Origin: Bacteroidota bacterium
GTDB taxonomy: Bacteria; Bacteroidota; Bacteroidia; UBA4408
Assembly (NCBI GenBank): GCA_016718805.1
Contig: JADKCP010000003.1
Location: 62,001 to 126,000 of the forward strand
Direction: 5' to 3'
DNA length: 64,000 nucleotides
Shown here: piece after piece, positions 34,972 through 44,271 of the stretch
How the letters are laid out: each line of letters starts with the position of its first letter
Numbering within the stretch: position 1 is the stretch's first letter
The notes under the pieces: generated by a model
What the model was told of the DNA's origin: nothing
The model's input: only the letters and a program-made list of their open reading frames with translations
The model's database searches: none
Program-made: the position numbers and the translations under genes

Positions 34972-37347
34972 ATGAAACGAAGCATTAAAAAAGTTGCAGT
35001 ATTAGGCTCAGGTGTTATGGGAAGTCGCATCGCTTGTCATTTTGCGAATATTGGTGTTGAAGTACTTTTGCTCGATATTGTTCCCAAAGACGCTGCTTCC
35101 GACAAAAAGTCGAGAAATAAAATTGTGGATGATGCGTTAAATTTTGCATTGAAATCAAATCCTTCACCCATTTATAAAAAATCGTTCGCTGCTAAAATCA
35201 CCACCGGAAACTTTGAGGATGATATGCCAAAAATTGCAGGTTACGATTGGATAATTGAAGTAGTAGTTGAACGTTTAGATATTAAAAGACAAGTGTTTGA
35301 AAAAGTTGAACAGTTCCGAACGGCAGGAACCATAGTAAGTTCAAATACTTCCGGAATTCCAATAAACCAAATGATTGAAGGACGAAGCGAAGATTTTCAG
35401 AAACATTTTTGCGGCACACATTTTTTTAATCCACCACGCTATTTAAAATTATTAGAAATAATTCCTACACCAAAAACCGACAAGGAAATAGTTGATTTTT
35501 TACTGGAGTATGGTGATTTATTTTTAGGTAAAACTACAGTACTTTGCAAAGATACACCTGCCTTTATTGCCAATAGAATAGGCGTTTTTGGTATCATGAG
35601 TTTGTTTCATTTAGTTGAGAAAATGAATCTTACAATTGATGAAGTGGATAAATTAACTGGTCCTGTTTTAGGGCGTCCCAAATCGGCGACTTTTCGCACT
35701 TGCGATGTAGTTGGCCTGGATACTTTAGTACATGTAGCCAATGGTGTTGCACAAAGTTGCCCCAACGACGAAGCAAAGGAAGTGTTTGCCATTCCAGGTT
35801 ATATCAACAAAATGATTGAGAACAAATGGTTGGGTGCAAAAACAGAACAGGGTTTTTTTAAGAAAGTAAAAACTGCATCGGGTAAAAGCGAAATTCATGC
35901 GCTCGATTTAAAAACACTTAACTACAATCCATCTCAAAAAATAAAATTTGCAACGCTTGAATCCACCAAGAGTATTGACAATTTAAAAGATCGTGTCAAA
36001 GTGTTGATATCAGGAAAGGATAAAGCAGGAGAATTTTATCGTGCAAGTTTTATGGGATTATTTAAGTACGTAAGCAACCGAATTCCTGAAATCAGTGATG
36101 ATATTTATAAAATAGATGATGCCATGAAGGCCGGATTTGGCTGGGAACTTGGCCCATTTGAATACTGGGATGCTATTGGAGTGAAGGATTCGGTAACCAT
36201 GATGGAAGCTTCAGGAAATAAACCTGCAAAATGGATCTTCGACTTTTTAGCTGCGGGCAATTCTTCTTTTTACAAAATTGAAAATAGTACCCGTAAAGTA
36301 TTTGATGTTGCAAGCTTTACTTACAAATCTATCGAAGGTACAGAAGCTTATATTTTGTTAGACACCCTGCGCGATAACCGCACTGTGTGGAAAAATTCTG
36401 GAACCAGTATTACGGATATTGGTGATGGAATACTCAATCTTGAATTCCATTCAAAAATGAATTCTATTGGTGGTGAGGTAATACAAGGAGTAAATTATGC
36501 AATTGAATTGGCCGAGAAAAAATACCGCGGTTTAGTAATTTCAAATGAAGGAGCAAATTTTAGTGCAGGTGCCAATGTGGGAATGATATTTATGATGGCC
36601 GTAGAACAAGAATACGATGAACTGAATTTTGCGATCAAGGCTTTTCAAAATACGATGATGCGGGTGCGTTATTCATCAATTCCTGTAGTTGTTGCACCTC
36701 ATAATATGGCGCTTGGGGGTTCGTGTGAAATGAGCATGCATGCTGATAAAGTAGTTGCTCATGCTGAAACTTATATGGGATTGGTTGAATTTGGAGTTGG
36801 ATTAATTCCCGGTGGTGGTGGTACAAAAGAGTTTGCTTTACGTTTAAGCGATGAATTAAATGAAGGTGATGTAGAACTCAATAAATTCAGAGACCGGTTT
36901 TTAACTATTGGTCAAGCCAAGGTTTCAACGTCTGCGCAGGAAGCATTTGACCTTGGATATTTGCAGCAGGGAAAGGACAGGGTGGTTGTATCACGACCTC
37001 GTTTATTGGCGGAGGCAAAAGCTGCTTGTGTTGAAATGGCAAACGAAGGATACACACAACCTGCAAAACGAAAAGATATAAAAGTTTTGGGTAAGCAGGC
37101 GTTAGGTTTAGCTTATTTAGGCGCAAACTCTATGCTTTCGGGAAACTACATCAGTGATCACGATGCAAAAATTTCACAGAAGTTAGCATATGTATTAAGT
37201 GGAGGAGATTTGTCTGCACCAACGTTGGTAAGCGAGCAGTATTTACTCGATTTAGAGCGTGAAGCATTTTTAAGTTTATGTGGTGAGAAAAAAACCTTGG
37301 AACGCTTGCAAAGCATACTCACCGGTGGAAAAATTTTAAGAAACTAA
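34972..37347 (+). CDS. 3-hydroxyacyl-CoA dehydrogenase / enoyl-CoA hydratase fusion
   Basis: 791 residues. The N-terminal NAD-binding fold (VAVLGSGVMGSRIACHFA, about 8-25) and 3-hydroxyacyl-CoA dehydrogenase domains ('HFCGTHFFNPPRYLKLLEI', 'NRIGVFG') come first. The crotonase-type hydratase domain follows (about 490-690, 'GANFSAGANVG', 'ALGGSCEMSMHADKVVAHAETYMGLVEFGVGLIPGGGG'). This order is the reverse of E. coli FadB and is common in Bacteroidota. It carries out the hydration and NAD-linked oxidation steps of beta-oxidation. The thiolase gene follows 31 bases later. Confidence 0.95.
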   Translation: MKRSIKKVAVLGSGVMGSRIACHFANIGVEVLLLDIVPKDAASDKKSRNKIVDDALNFALKSNPSPIYKKSFAAKITTGNFEDDMPKIAGYDWIIEVVVERLDIKRQVFEKVEQFRTAGTIVSSNTSGIPINQMIEGRSEDFQKHFCGTHFFNPPRYLKLLEIIPTPKTDKEIVDFLLEYGDLFLGKTTVLCKDTPAFIANRIGVFGIMSLFHLVEKMNLTIDEVDKLTGPVLGRPKSATFRTCDVVGLDTLVHVANGVAQSCPNDEAKEVFAIPGYINKMIENKWLGAKTEQGFFKKVKTASGKSEIHALDLKTLNYNPSQKIKFATLESTKSIDNLKDRVKVLISGKDKAGEFYRASFMGLFKYVSNRIPEISDDIYKIDDAMKAGFGWELGPFEYWDAIGVKDSVTMMEASGNKPAKWIFDFLAAGNSSFYKIENSTRKVFDVASFTYKSIEGTEAYILLDTLRDNRTVWKNSGTSITDIGDGILNLEFHSKMNSIGGEVIQGVNYAIELAEKKYRGLVISNEGANFSAGANVGMIFMMAVEQEYDELNFAIKAFQNTMMRVRYSSIPVVVAPHNMALGGSCEMSMHADKVVAHAETYMGLVEFGVGLIPGGGGTKEFALRLSDELNEGDVELNKFRDRFLTIGQAKVSTSAQEAFDLGYLQQGKDRVVVSRPRLLAEAKAACVEMANEGYTQPAKRKDIKVLGKQALGLAYLGANSMLSGNYISDHDAKISQKLAYVLSGGDLSAPTLVSEQYLLDLEREAFLSLCGEKKTLERLQSILTGGKILRN

Positions 37348-37378
37348 TAGTAGTAATACATACGAAAAATTAAAACGC

Positions 37379-38557
37379 ATGAATGCATATATAGTAGCAG
37401 CATACAGAAGTGCAGTAGGGAAAGCTAACAGAGGCGGTTTTCGTTTCACTCGTCCCGATGATTTAGCTGCAGGAGTTATTAAACACCTTATGGCAAGTGT
37501 GCCCAATGTAGCTGCCGAACAGGTAGATGACTTAATTGTTGGCAATGCCATGCCTGAAGCAGAGCAAGGGATGAACATGGCACGACTAATTTCGCTTTTG
37601 TCCTTTTCAACAGATAAAGTTCCGGGTGTTACAGTAAATCGTTATTGTGCTTCGGGACTTGAAACCATCGCCATTGCAAGTGCTAAAATTCATAGCGGTC
37701 AGGCCGATTGTATAATAGCTGGGGGAGCCGAAAGCATGAGTTTAATTCCGATGGGAGGTTGGAGAATTATTCCGAATGCAGATGTTGCTATTGCACACCC
37801 CGACTATTACTGGGGCATGGGATTAACTGCTGAGGCTGTAGCAAAAGAATACAACATTAACAGAGAAGATCAGGATGTGTTTTCTTACAATTCACATCAA
37901 AAAGCTATAAAAGCAATTAAGGAAGGAAAGTTTAAAGAGGAAATTGTACCAATCACTGTAAAAGAAAATTATGTTGATGCAAACGAAAAGCGCCAAACAC
38001 GAGAGTTCGTTGTAGATACCGATGAAGGGGCAAGAGCTGATACTTCGGTTGAAGCATTGGCAAAATTAAAACCAGTGTTTGCAGCACAAGGTGTTGTTAC
38101 CGCCGGAAACTCCTCTCAAACCAGTGATGGAGCAGCTTTTGTTATGGTAGTGAGTGAGAAATTTTTAAAAGAAAATAATTTAACTCCCATTGCTCGAATG
38201 GTGAGTTTTGCAGCTGCTGGTGTTCCTCCACGTATTATGGGAATAGGTCCGGTTGCTGCAATTCCAAAAGCACTAAAAATTGCTGGTTTAAAACAAGATC
38301 AAATAGAGTTGTTTGAATTAAACGAAGCATTTGCATCGCAGTCGCTTGCAGTTATACGCGAATTAAAATTAAATGCTGATTTGATTAATGTAAACGGAGG
38401 AGCAATTTCGTTAGGCCATCCGCTTGGTTGCAGTGGAGCAAAGTTATCCGTACAATTGTTCAATGAGTTAAAACGCAGAAATCAAAAGTACGGTATGGTT
38501 ACCATGTGTGTAGGAACAGGACAAGGAGCTGCCGGAATTTTTGAACGATTAAATTGA
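37379..38557 (+). CDS. Acetyl-CoA C-acyltransferase (thiolase)
   Basis: 392 residues. Thiolase cleaves 3-ketoacyl-CoA in the last step of beta-oxidation. The nucleophile is C90 (NRYCASGLETI). H347 lies in SLGHPLGCSG and C377 in MCVGTGQGAAG, completing the active site. Length and N-terminus (MNAYIVAAYRSAVGKANRGGF) are normal. The neighbours are the dehydrogenase/hydratase fusion upstream and an acyl-CoA dehydrogenase downstream, which together supply the whole cycle. Confidence 0.96.
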   Translation: MNAYIVAAYRSAVGKANRGGFRFTRPDDLAAGVIKHLMASVPNVAAEQVDDLIVGNAMPEAEQGMNMARLISLLSFSTDKVPGVTVNRYCASGLETIAIASAKIHSGQADCIIAGGAESMSLIPMGGWRIIPNADVAIAHPDYYWGMGLTAEAVAKEYNINREDQDVFSYNSHQKAIKAIKEGKFKEEIVPITVKENYVDANEKRQTREFVVDTDEGARADTSVEALAKLKPVFAAQGVVTAGNSSQTSDGAAFVMVVSEKFLKENNLTPIARMVSFAAAGVPPRIMGIGPVAAIPKALKIAGLKQDQIELFELNEAFASQSLAVIRELKLNADLINVNGGAISLGHPLGCSGAKLSVQLFNELKRRNQKYGMVTMCVGTGQGAAGIFERLN

Positions 38558-38738
38558 TTATTTTGGGAAAGAACAAAGATTTTAGTGCTCAGATTTTAGT
38601 AAATAGATTTTAGCTTTTGAAGGTAGGTTAAACGTATATTTATACGCATAAATTATTCAAGGTTAATTAACTCAAATAAGTTTCAATTAATATAGAATAG
38701 ACCTTTGATATTAGTATAAGATCAAGCCCAAATTTTAG

Positions 38739-39155
38739 ATGATAATTAAGAGTAAAACAAAACAATTAACACTAAATTACTTTGTACTATATACTTTGTA
38801 CTTGGTACTTATGCTATTAACAAGCTGTCGCAAAGAACAAAAAAAATTTGATGTTATTTACGAGGTAAATTTTCCAAAAGGAAACAGTGTAACTATTAGT
38901 TACAATTCGGACTTGTATGCAGCTAGTGGAGAGCGTAAAGAAATTAACTACAACAGCGATAGTACAAATCAGTATTACAGCAGTGTTTGGTATGCGCGCA
39001 GGTATGCTTATGAAGGTGAAGAGTATTACATAAAAGTAACTTACACCAATTTGCAACATACAGATAGCAATTATCAAATTGCCGTATATGTGAACGATGA
39101 ATTAATGGAAGAAAAATCAGGTTCAACAAGTTTAGAAATACAAGGGAAATTATAA
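38739..39155 (+). CDS. Small lipoprotein in the beta-oxidation operon
   Basis: 138 residues. The lipobox is LLTSC at about residue 30, after a long hydrophobic stretch. The mature part is beta-rich ('FDVIYEVNFPKGNSVTISYNSDLYA', 'YIKVTYTNLQHTDSNYQIAVYVND') with no catalytic motif. Its position between thiolase and acyl-CoA dehydrogenase genes, 18 bases before the latter, suggests co-expression, but I recognise no function. Confidence 0.65.
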   Translation: MIIKSKTKQLTLNYFVLYTLYLVLMLLTSCRKEQKKFDVIYEVNFPKGNSVTISYNSDLYAASGERKEINYNSDSTNQYYSSVWYARRYAYEGEEYYIKVTYTNLQHTDSNYQIAVYVNDELMEEKSGSTSLEIQGKL

Positions 39156-39173
39156 TAGTAAAATTCTGAAAAT

Positions 39174-40970
39174 ATGGAAACGACAAATCAAGGTAAAACT
39201 GCGCTTAAAGGCGGCGAATTTTTAATTAAAGAAACCAACGCTCAGGATATTTTTATTCCTGAAGAATGGAGTGAAGAGCAGTTAATGATTGCTCAAACCT
39301 GTCAGGATTTTTTAGATACTGAAGTATTGCCGATACTTGATAGAATTGATGCACAGGAAGAAGGACTTATGCCTTCTTTAATGGATAAAGCTGGAGAACT
39401 TGGATTATTGGGTGTTTCTATTCCTGAAGAGTATGGTGGATTTGGAAAGGACTTTGTGACTTCTATGTTAAGTGCTGAGGTTACCGGTGGCGGACATTCG
39501 TTTTCGGTTGCAATTTCTGCACATACCGGTATTGGAACACTTCCTATTTTATACTATGGGAATGCAGAACAAAAAGCTAAGTATATTCCCAAATTAGCCA
39601 GTGGTGAATGGAAAGGTTGTTATTGTTTAACTGAGCCAAGTGCCGGTTCAGATGCTAACTCTGGAAAAACAAAAGCAGTTTTAAGCAAAGATGGAAAGCA
39701 CTATATTTTGAATGGACAAAAAATGTGGATTACCAACGGTGGTTTTGCGCATGTTCTAACCGTGTTTGCTAAAATTGATGACGATGAAAATTTAAGTGCC
39801 TTTATTGTAGAGCGCGATTTTCCTGGCATTAGCTTTAATCCCGAAGAACATAAAATGGGAATAAAAGGTAGTAGCACACGTCAAATATTTTTCAACGACT
39901 GTATGGTGCCGGTTGAGAATTTACTAAGTGAGCGTCAAAATGGATTTAAAATAGCGGTTAATATTTTGAATATTGGACGCATAAAACTAGCAGCAGCAGC
40001 ATTGGGTGGTTCAAAACGTGTATCTCAAAAATCAATTGAGTATGCTAATGAGCGTTTACAATTTGGACGACCTATAGCAAAATATGGTGCAATACGCTAT
40101 AAGTTAGCCGAGCAAGCAATTCGTATTTATGCCTGTGAAGCTGCGGCTTATAGAGCAAGTCAAAATATAGAAGATGCTACAGCAGCTTTAATGGCAGGAG
40201 GAATGGATGCCGGTAAAGCGAAATTAAAAGGGATAGAACAATTTGCTGTTGAAGCTGCCATTATGAAAGTGAATGGCTCTGAAGTACTGGATTATGTTTG
40301 TGACGAAGGGGTGCAAATTTATGGTGGTATGGGATATAGTGCCGAAGCACCAATGGACCGAGCATATCGCGATGCACGGATTAACCGAATATTTGAAGGC
40401 ACAAACGAAATAAACCGCATGCTCATAGTTGACATGATGTTGAAACGTGCCATGAAAGGTGAGTTAGATTTGATGGGACCGGCTACAAAAGTTGCAGGCG
40501 AACTTATGTCTATTCCTGATTTTGGAGCAGAAGATGAAACACTTTTTGCTGCTGAAAAAAAATACATTGCCAACTTTAAGAAGGCGGTATTAATGGTCGC
40601 CGGAGCAGCTGTTCAAAAGCTGATGATGGAATTGTCAAAAGAGCAAGAGGTATTGATGAATATTGCAGACATGATGATTGATTTATACATCGCAGAATCG
40701 CTGCAATTGCGCGTTGAAAAATTGGTGTCGAAACGCGGCGCTGAAGCATGTGCTGAGCATATAGATATTCTTCGAGTTTACATTAATGATGCGGCCGATA
40801 GAATTTTAATAGCCGGCAAAGAAGCCATAAATTCGTTTGCGCAAGGCGACGAACAACGCATGATGCTCATGGGTTTAAAGCGTTTTACCAAAACTCAACC
40901 ATTGAATACTAAGGATGCGCGCAGAAGAATTGCAGCAAAATTAATTGCTGAGAATAGGTACTGCTTTTAA
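39174..40970 (+). CDS. Acyl-CoA dehydrogenase
   Basis: 598 residues, longer than classic acyl-CoA dehydrogenases (about 380) through a C-terminal extension, as in VLCAD-like members. The FAD and substrate motifs are present: 'CYCLTEPSAGSDANSGKTKA', 'GQKMWITNGGFA', 'GIKGSSTRQIFFNDCMVP', 'YGGMGYSAEAPMDRAYRDARI' and 'IFEGTNEINRM', which includes the usual catalytic Glu region. It introduces the trans-2 double bond in acyl-CoA and passes electrons to ETF. It is the last gene of the beta-oxidation group. Confidence 0.95.
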   Translation: METTNQGKTALKGGEFLIKETNAQDIFIPEEWSEEQLMIAQTCQDFLDTEVLPILDRIDAQEEGLMPSLMDKAGELGLLGVSIPEEYGGFGKDFVTSMLSAEVTGGGHSFSVAISAHTGIGTLPILYYGNAEQKAKYIPKLASGEWKGCYCLTEPSAGSDANSGKTKAVLSKDGKHYILNGQKMWITNGGFAHVLTVFAKIDDDENLSAFIVERDFPGISFNPEEHKMGIKGSSTRQIFFNDCMVPVENLLSERQNGFKIAVNILNIGRIKLAAAALGGSKRVSQKSIEYANERLQFGRPIAKYGAIRYKLAEQAIRIYACEAAAYRASQNIEDATAALMAGGMDAGKAKLKGIEQFAVEAAIMKVNGSEVLDYVCDEGVQIYGGMGYSAEAPMDRAYRDARINRIFEGTNEINRMLIVDMMLKRAMKGELDLMGPATKVAGELMSIPDFGAEDETLFAAEKKYIANFKKAVLMVAGAAVQKLMMELSKEQEVLMNIADMMIDLYIAESLQLRVEKLVSKRGAEACAEHIDILRVYINDAADRILIAGKEAINSFAQGDEQRMMLMGLKRFTKTQPLNTKDARRRIAAKLIAENRYCF

Positions 40971-41058
40971 TAGTATTTATTGCAGCAGTAACTTGAGCAC
41001 ACCAAAACAAGTAACAAAATATTTGGCACCTTTGTTTATTGTATAAATATGCAATCGT

Positions 41059-41673
41059 TTACAGATAGTACAATCGCATTACCTCAGCAATAGAAGCATA
41101 GGTATTTTTCATTGCTTCTTGTATTTCGGTAGCATTCATCCAACGGGCATCGCTAATGTGTTCTTCAGTTTGCGGAATAAGCTGTGTGCTGTTTCCCGTG
41201 TAATTCATCAAATACCAGTGCGAAGCTTTTAAAATTGGTGTATCCTTAAGATAGTAGGTGTGAAATGTAGTGGTTAATTTTTTTTGAAGTGTTAATTCTG
41301 CTATGCCACATTCTTCTTCCACTTCGCGCAAAGCTGCATCTTGTTCGTTTTCGCCCTTTTCAATTTTCCCTTTCGGTAAATCCCATTTTCCATGGCGAAA
41401 TATGAAAAGCAATTGTCCTTGTTTGTTTTTAACAATACCTCCGGCTGCTTCAATTTTTGTATAGATAGAATTCAAGGCATTTTGTTTTTCTTTTTCTGAT
41501 GTAAATCGAATCCCCATTGATTTAATATGAGATTCTTTTTCAAACAATTCAATACTTTGCTTAAATTCATTCACGGATGAATAGGTACTAAAAAGTTCAA
41601 AAGAATTGGCATCTTGTTCAGTATCACAGAACAAAAATAGAGGACGCTCCTGAATGAATAGTTTGTTGATCAT
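41059..41673 (-). CDS. NUDIX hydrolase
   Basis: 204 residues. The complete NUDIX box is present: GKIEKGENEQDAAL followed by REVEEECGI, giving G-x5-E-x7-REUxEExGU. An extra N-terminal region of about 70 residues precedes the domain ('FIQERPLFLFCDTEQDANSF'). Such enzymes hydrolyse nucleoside diphosphates linked to another group; the substrate is not evident. It is divergent from pyrE. Confidence 0.92.
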   Translation of the reverse strand: MINKLFIQERPLFLFCDTEQDANSFELFSTYSSVNEFKQSIELFEKESHIKSMGIRFTSEKEKQNALNSIYTKIEAAGGIVKNKQGQLLFIFRHGKWDLPKGKIEKGENEQDAALREVEEECGIAELTLQKKLTTTFHTYYLKDTPILKASHWYLMNYTGNSTQLIPQTEEHISDARWMNATEIQEAMKNTYASIAEVMRLYYL

Positions 41674-41723
41674 TTTTAATTTTAACTTAACAAAGCAGTC
41701 GGTTTAAAAAATATATTTGCCAA

Positions 41724-42365
41724 ATGAAATTGAACGACGATACCGCCTTAAAAATCGCTGAATTCTTACTGCAAATTAAAGCAATTAAATTAAATCCTAC
41801 CGCACCCTATACCTGGGCATCCGGATGGAAATCGCCCATTTATTGCGACAATCGGGTAGCTTTGTCGCACCCTAAAATTCGCACCTATATACGCCAACAA
41901 TTGGTACAAAATATTACAGCCAATTATGGTAACCCTGATGTTATTGCCGGAGTAGCAACTGGAGCTATTGCACAAGGAGCCTTGGTTGCTGAAGCAATGG
42001 GATTGCCTTTTGTGTATGTTCGTGCTTCGGCTAAAGAGCATGGAATGGGAAATTTAATTGAAGGAAAAATTGAGAAGGGTCAAACTGTTGTAGTGGTTGA
42101 AGATTTAATTTCAACCGGTATGAGTAGTTTAAAGGCAGTAGATGCTTTGCGCAACGCCGATTGTGATGTAAAGGGAATGGTGGCCATATTTAGCTACGGA
42201 TTTAAAGTTGCAAACGATAATTTTAAAAAAGCGAAATGTAAATTGAATACGCTCAGTGATTACGATGCACTGATAAAACAAGCGTTGAAGTCTAATTTTA
42301 TTACCGAAAACGACTTAAAATCCCTTAAAGCTTGGCGTGAAAACCCTGAGGAATGGGGGAAATAA
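41724..42365 (+). CDS. pyrE: Orotate phosphoribosyltransferase
   Basis: 213 residues. PyrE joins orotate and PRPP to form OMP in pyrimidine synthesis. The PRPP-binding motif is VVVVEDLISTGMSS, and the substrate-side 'YTWASGWKSPIYCDNR' and 'VRASAKEHGMGNLIEG' segments are typical. TATATTTG at 41712-41719 resembles a promoter -7 box but lies only 5 bases before the ATG. The SRPBCC gene follows 53 bases downstream. Confidence 0.96.
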   Translation: MKLNDDTALKIAEFLLQIKAIKLNPTAPYTWASGWKSPIYCDNRVALSHPKIRTYIRQQLVQNITANYGNPDVIAGVATGAIAQGALVAEAMGLPFVYVRASAKEHGMGNLIEGKIEKGQTVVVVEDLISTGMSSLKAVDALRNADCDVKGMVAIFSYGFKVANDNFKKAKCKLNTLSDYDALIKQALKSNFITENDLKSLKAWRENPEEWGK

Positions 42366-42418
42366 TTTAATCTACCCTATATTTATCACACAAATAAGTA
42401 ACATTAAAACCAATTACT

Positions 42419-42823
42419 ATGACTCGAATTGAAAGCGACGTGGTTGAAGTAGCAAAAAAAGCTGAAAACGTATTTAATTACTTGAGCAACTTTACCAATT
42501 TTAAAACTTTAATGCCTCATCAGGTAACCGAATGGGAAGCTACAGAAAATGAGTGCACTTTTAATTTAAACGGCATGGCTAAAATTGGTATGCGAATTAC
42601 CGATAAAGTTCCACATAATCAATTAAAAATAGTTTCATTTGGAAAGGTTCCTTTCGATTTTACACTCAATATACATATTACCGAAACTGGTGATAATTCT
42701 TGTAAAGGACAACTTATTTTTGAAAGTGATATTAATCCATTTATGAAAATGATGGTTGAAAAACCGTTAACACATTTCTTTAATGGATTGGCACAAAAAT
42801 TAAAGGATATACCTGTTAGCTAA
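42419..42823 (+). CDS. SRPBCC-fold protein
   Basis: 134 residues resembling the SRPBCC/START-like helix-grip fold: 'VVEVAKKAENVFNYLSNFTNFKTLMP' at the N-terminus and a C-terminal helix 'MVEKPLTHFFNGLAQKLKDI'. These proteins bind hydrophobic ligands in a cavity. No ligand can be inferred. It is conserved next to pyrE on the same strand, so co-transcription is likely. Confidence 0.8.
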   Translation: MTRIESDVVEVAKKAENVFNYLSNFTNFKTLMPHQVTEWEATENECTFNLNGMAKIGMRITDKVPHNQLKIVSFGKVPFDFTLNIHITETGDNSCKGQLIFESDINPFMKMMVEKPLTHFFNGLAQKLKDIPVS

Positions 42824-42967
42824 TAAAGCAGTATGCTTATCCGCTTTATTACCTATAAAGCAATTTTTAATCTAACTTGCTATTTTATAATTCATACTAA
42901 AAGGACCGGCCTATGAGAAATTGACGTTAAGAAATTGGAATTAATTTTTATGCGCCGGCCAGTGAAA

Positions 42968-43005
42968 GCCTGCCTGCCGTCTTGCTCGCCTTCACAACGG
43001 AAGGC
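42968..43005. repeat. CCTGCCTGCC unit and adjacent hairpin
   Basis: CCTGCCTGCC (42969-42978) is followed by a GCCTTC/GAAGGC hairpin (42988-42993 and 43000-43005). The first unit is exactly the reverse complement of GGCAGGCAGG at 43153-43162. Confidence 0.6.
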
Positions 43006-43122
43006 TGGCAATCCTAGAGCGAGTGAAAGAATTTCAATAGCCAACAGCATATAATCGAGCGCTTGGGTTGCGTGGAATAAATTAATTTATATAACAGTCA
43101 ATTTATCATAAGTCTTGATTTT

Positions 43123-43162
43123 CCTGCCTACCGTAGCTTGGGCCTGTGCAATGGCAGGCAGG
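43123..43162. repeat. Inverted repeat CCTGCCTACC / GGCAGGCAGG
   Basis: The arms at 43123-43132 and 43153-43162 pair at 9 of 10 positions, with a 20-base loop. The second arm also pairs perfectly with 42969-42978, so the region could fold in two ways. Confidence 0.6.
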
Positions 43163-43165
43163 TTG

Positions 43166-43191
43166 TTTCTTTTTGATCAAGCAAAAAGAAA
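43166..43191. repeat. Perfect 10-bp hairpin TTTCTTTTTG / CAAAAAGAAA
   Basis: Arms 43166-43175 and 43182-43191 around the 6-base loop ATCAAG. The hairpin lacks the GC stem of a standard terminator and sits next to the GC-rich repeat, which suggests part of a dispersed intergenic element. Confidence 0.65.
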
Positions 43192-43382
43192 GGGAACACA
43201 ATAGGGACAATGGATTTGTGATAGCTTGATAGGTTGTTGAGAACAATTCATTTGGAATATTTTAGCAGAGGTAATACTAATTAATAAATCTCTAACAGAG
43301 ATAAATGTTCTTTTTTAATCATTTTAAGTTTAGGTACAATTGCGGATAAACATATAAAGTAGTGTAAAGTTTTAGTATTGTA

Positions 43383-44138
43383 CTACTTCAGAAATTTAAT
43401 TTCCTTGATACCGTATTCAGCAATTATTTTTTCTGGATAACAATCAAGAAGTAATTTTCCTTCACCGGTAATACCGACAATAATTCCTTGGTATTGTTTG
43501 TTTTTTGTTTCAAACCAATGTAATTCATTTAAGCAATACAGGTGCTGATGGTAATCTCCATGCAAGGCAGCCAGGTTATGATTAATATACTGAAGGTACC
43601 TCACTTCTATACAACTGCACAAATCACCTAGCGCTTTATCAAGGTTTAATTCGATCCCTGTTTCAAGTGCTAAAGAAGTGGCAGAAAGTGGCGTAAAATC
43701 AAGCTGGTTAATATTCAATCCTATACCAATGATGCTCGTATTGACTTCATCGCCACGCAGCGAATTTTCGATTAAAATACCTGCAATCTTCTTATTTTTT
43801 ACATAAATATCATTGGGCCATTTTACCTTAACTTCCTTTTTATTTTTTACATGAGCACACACAAAGTCAAGCACTCCGAGCGATACTATTTTAGAAAGTA
43901 AGAATTGCTTTTCGGCTTTAAGACGTTTTGGGCGAAGCAATAAACTAAAAGTTAAATTTTTATTTGGCTCACTTTGCCAGGTATTGCCGCGCTGGCCTTT
44001 TCCACTATGTTGTTCGTTGGCTATAGCTACCGTCCCCTCCAAAACATTTTGCTGTTTAAGTTGTTGCTGCAAATACGTATTGGTGCTATCAATACTTGTT
44101 AGTTTAATAAGATGGGTTCCTATGAAGAGTGCCGGCAT
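43383..44138 (-). CDS. birA: Biotin--[acetyl-CoA-carboxylase] ligase
   Basis: 251 residues, without the N-terminal DNA-binding domain of E. coli BirA, so it probably acts only as an enzyme. Motifs: 'LTSIDSTNTYLQQ', the biotinyl-AMP loop 'SGKGQRGNTWQSE', 'VKWPNDIYVKNKKIAGIL' and 'GIGLNIN'. It attaches biotin to carboxyl carrier proteins. It is divergent from rsfS, the usual arrangement in Bacteroidota. Confidence 0.95.
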   Translation of the reverse strand: MPALFIGTHLIKLTSIDSTNTYLQQQLKQQNVLEGTVAIANEQHSGKGQRGNTWQSEPNKNLTFSLLLRPKRLKAEKQFLLSKIVSLGVLDFVCAHVKNKKEVKVKWPNDIYVKNKKIAGILIENSLRGDEVNTSIIGIGLNINQLDFTPLSATSLALETGIELNLDKALGDLCSCIEVRYLQYINHNLAALHGDYHQHLYCLNELHWFETKNKQYQGIIVGITGEGKLLLDCYPEKIIAEYGIKEIKFLK

Positions 44139-44186
44139 ATGAAGTTTGAAAATGCAAAGAAAGGCTAAAATGCTTGATTAAAGGGA

Positions 44187-44214
44187 TTTGTGTTGATATT
44201 TTTTTATACTTTTG
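44187..44214 (+). promoter_or_regulatory. Promoter for rsfS-ftsH
   Basis: TTTG at 44187-44190 (-33) and TACTTTTG at 44207-44214 (-7), 16 bases apart, a fair match to the Bacteroidota consensus. The rsfS start lies 57 bases downstream. Confidence 0.55.
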
Positions 44215-44271
44215 TTTGCAAACTTTGGCAAGACACTTTGCTAACTTTATACAACATCAAAACATAACATT

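Larger units (their letters stand above)
42824..43382. other. 560-base gene-free region with inverted repeats
   Basis: No supported ORF. The region holds GC-rich repeat units (42968-43162) and a strong hairpin (43166-43191), within otherwise AT-rich sequence. The GC-rich patches differ in base composition from the rest of the window. Confidence 0.7.

Noticed and set aside
41712..41719. TATATTTG as the pyrE promoter
   Set aside because: It ends 4 bases before the ATG, so transcription would start at or after the start codon; a leaderless transcript is possible but unproven.
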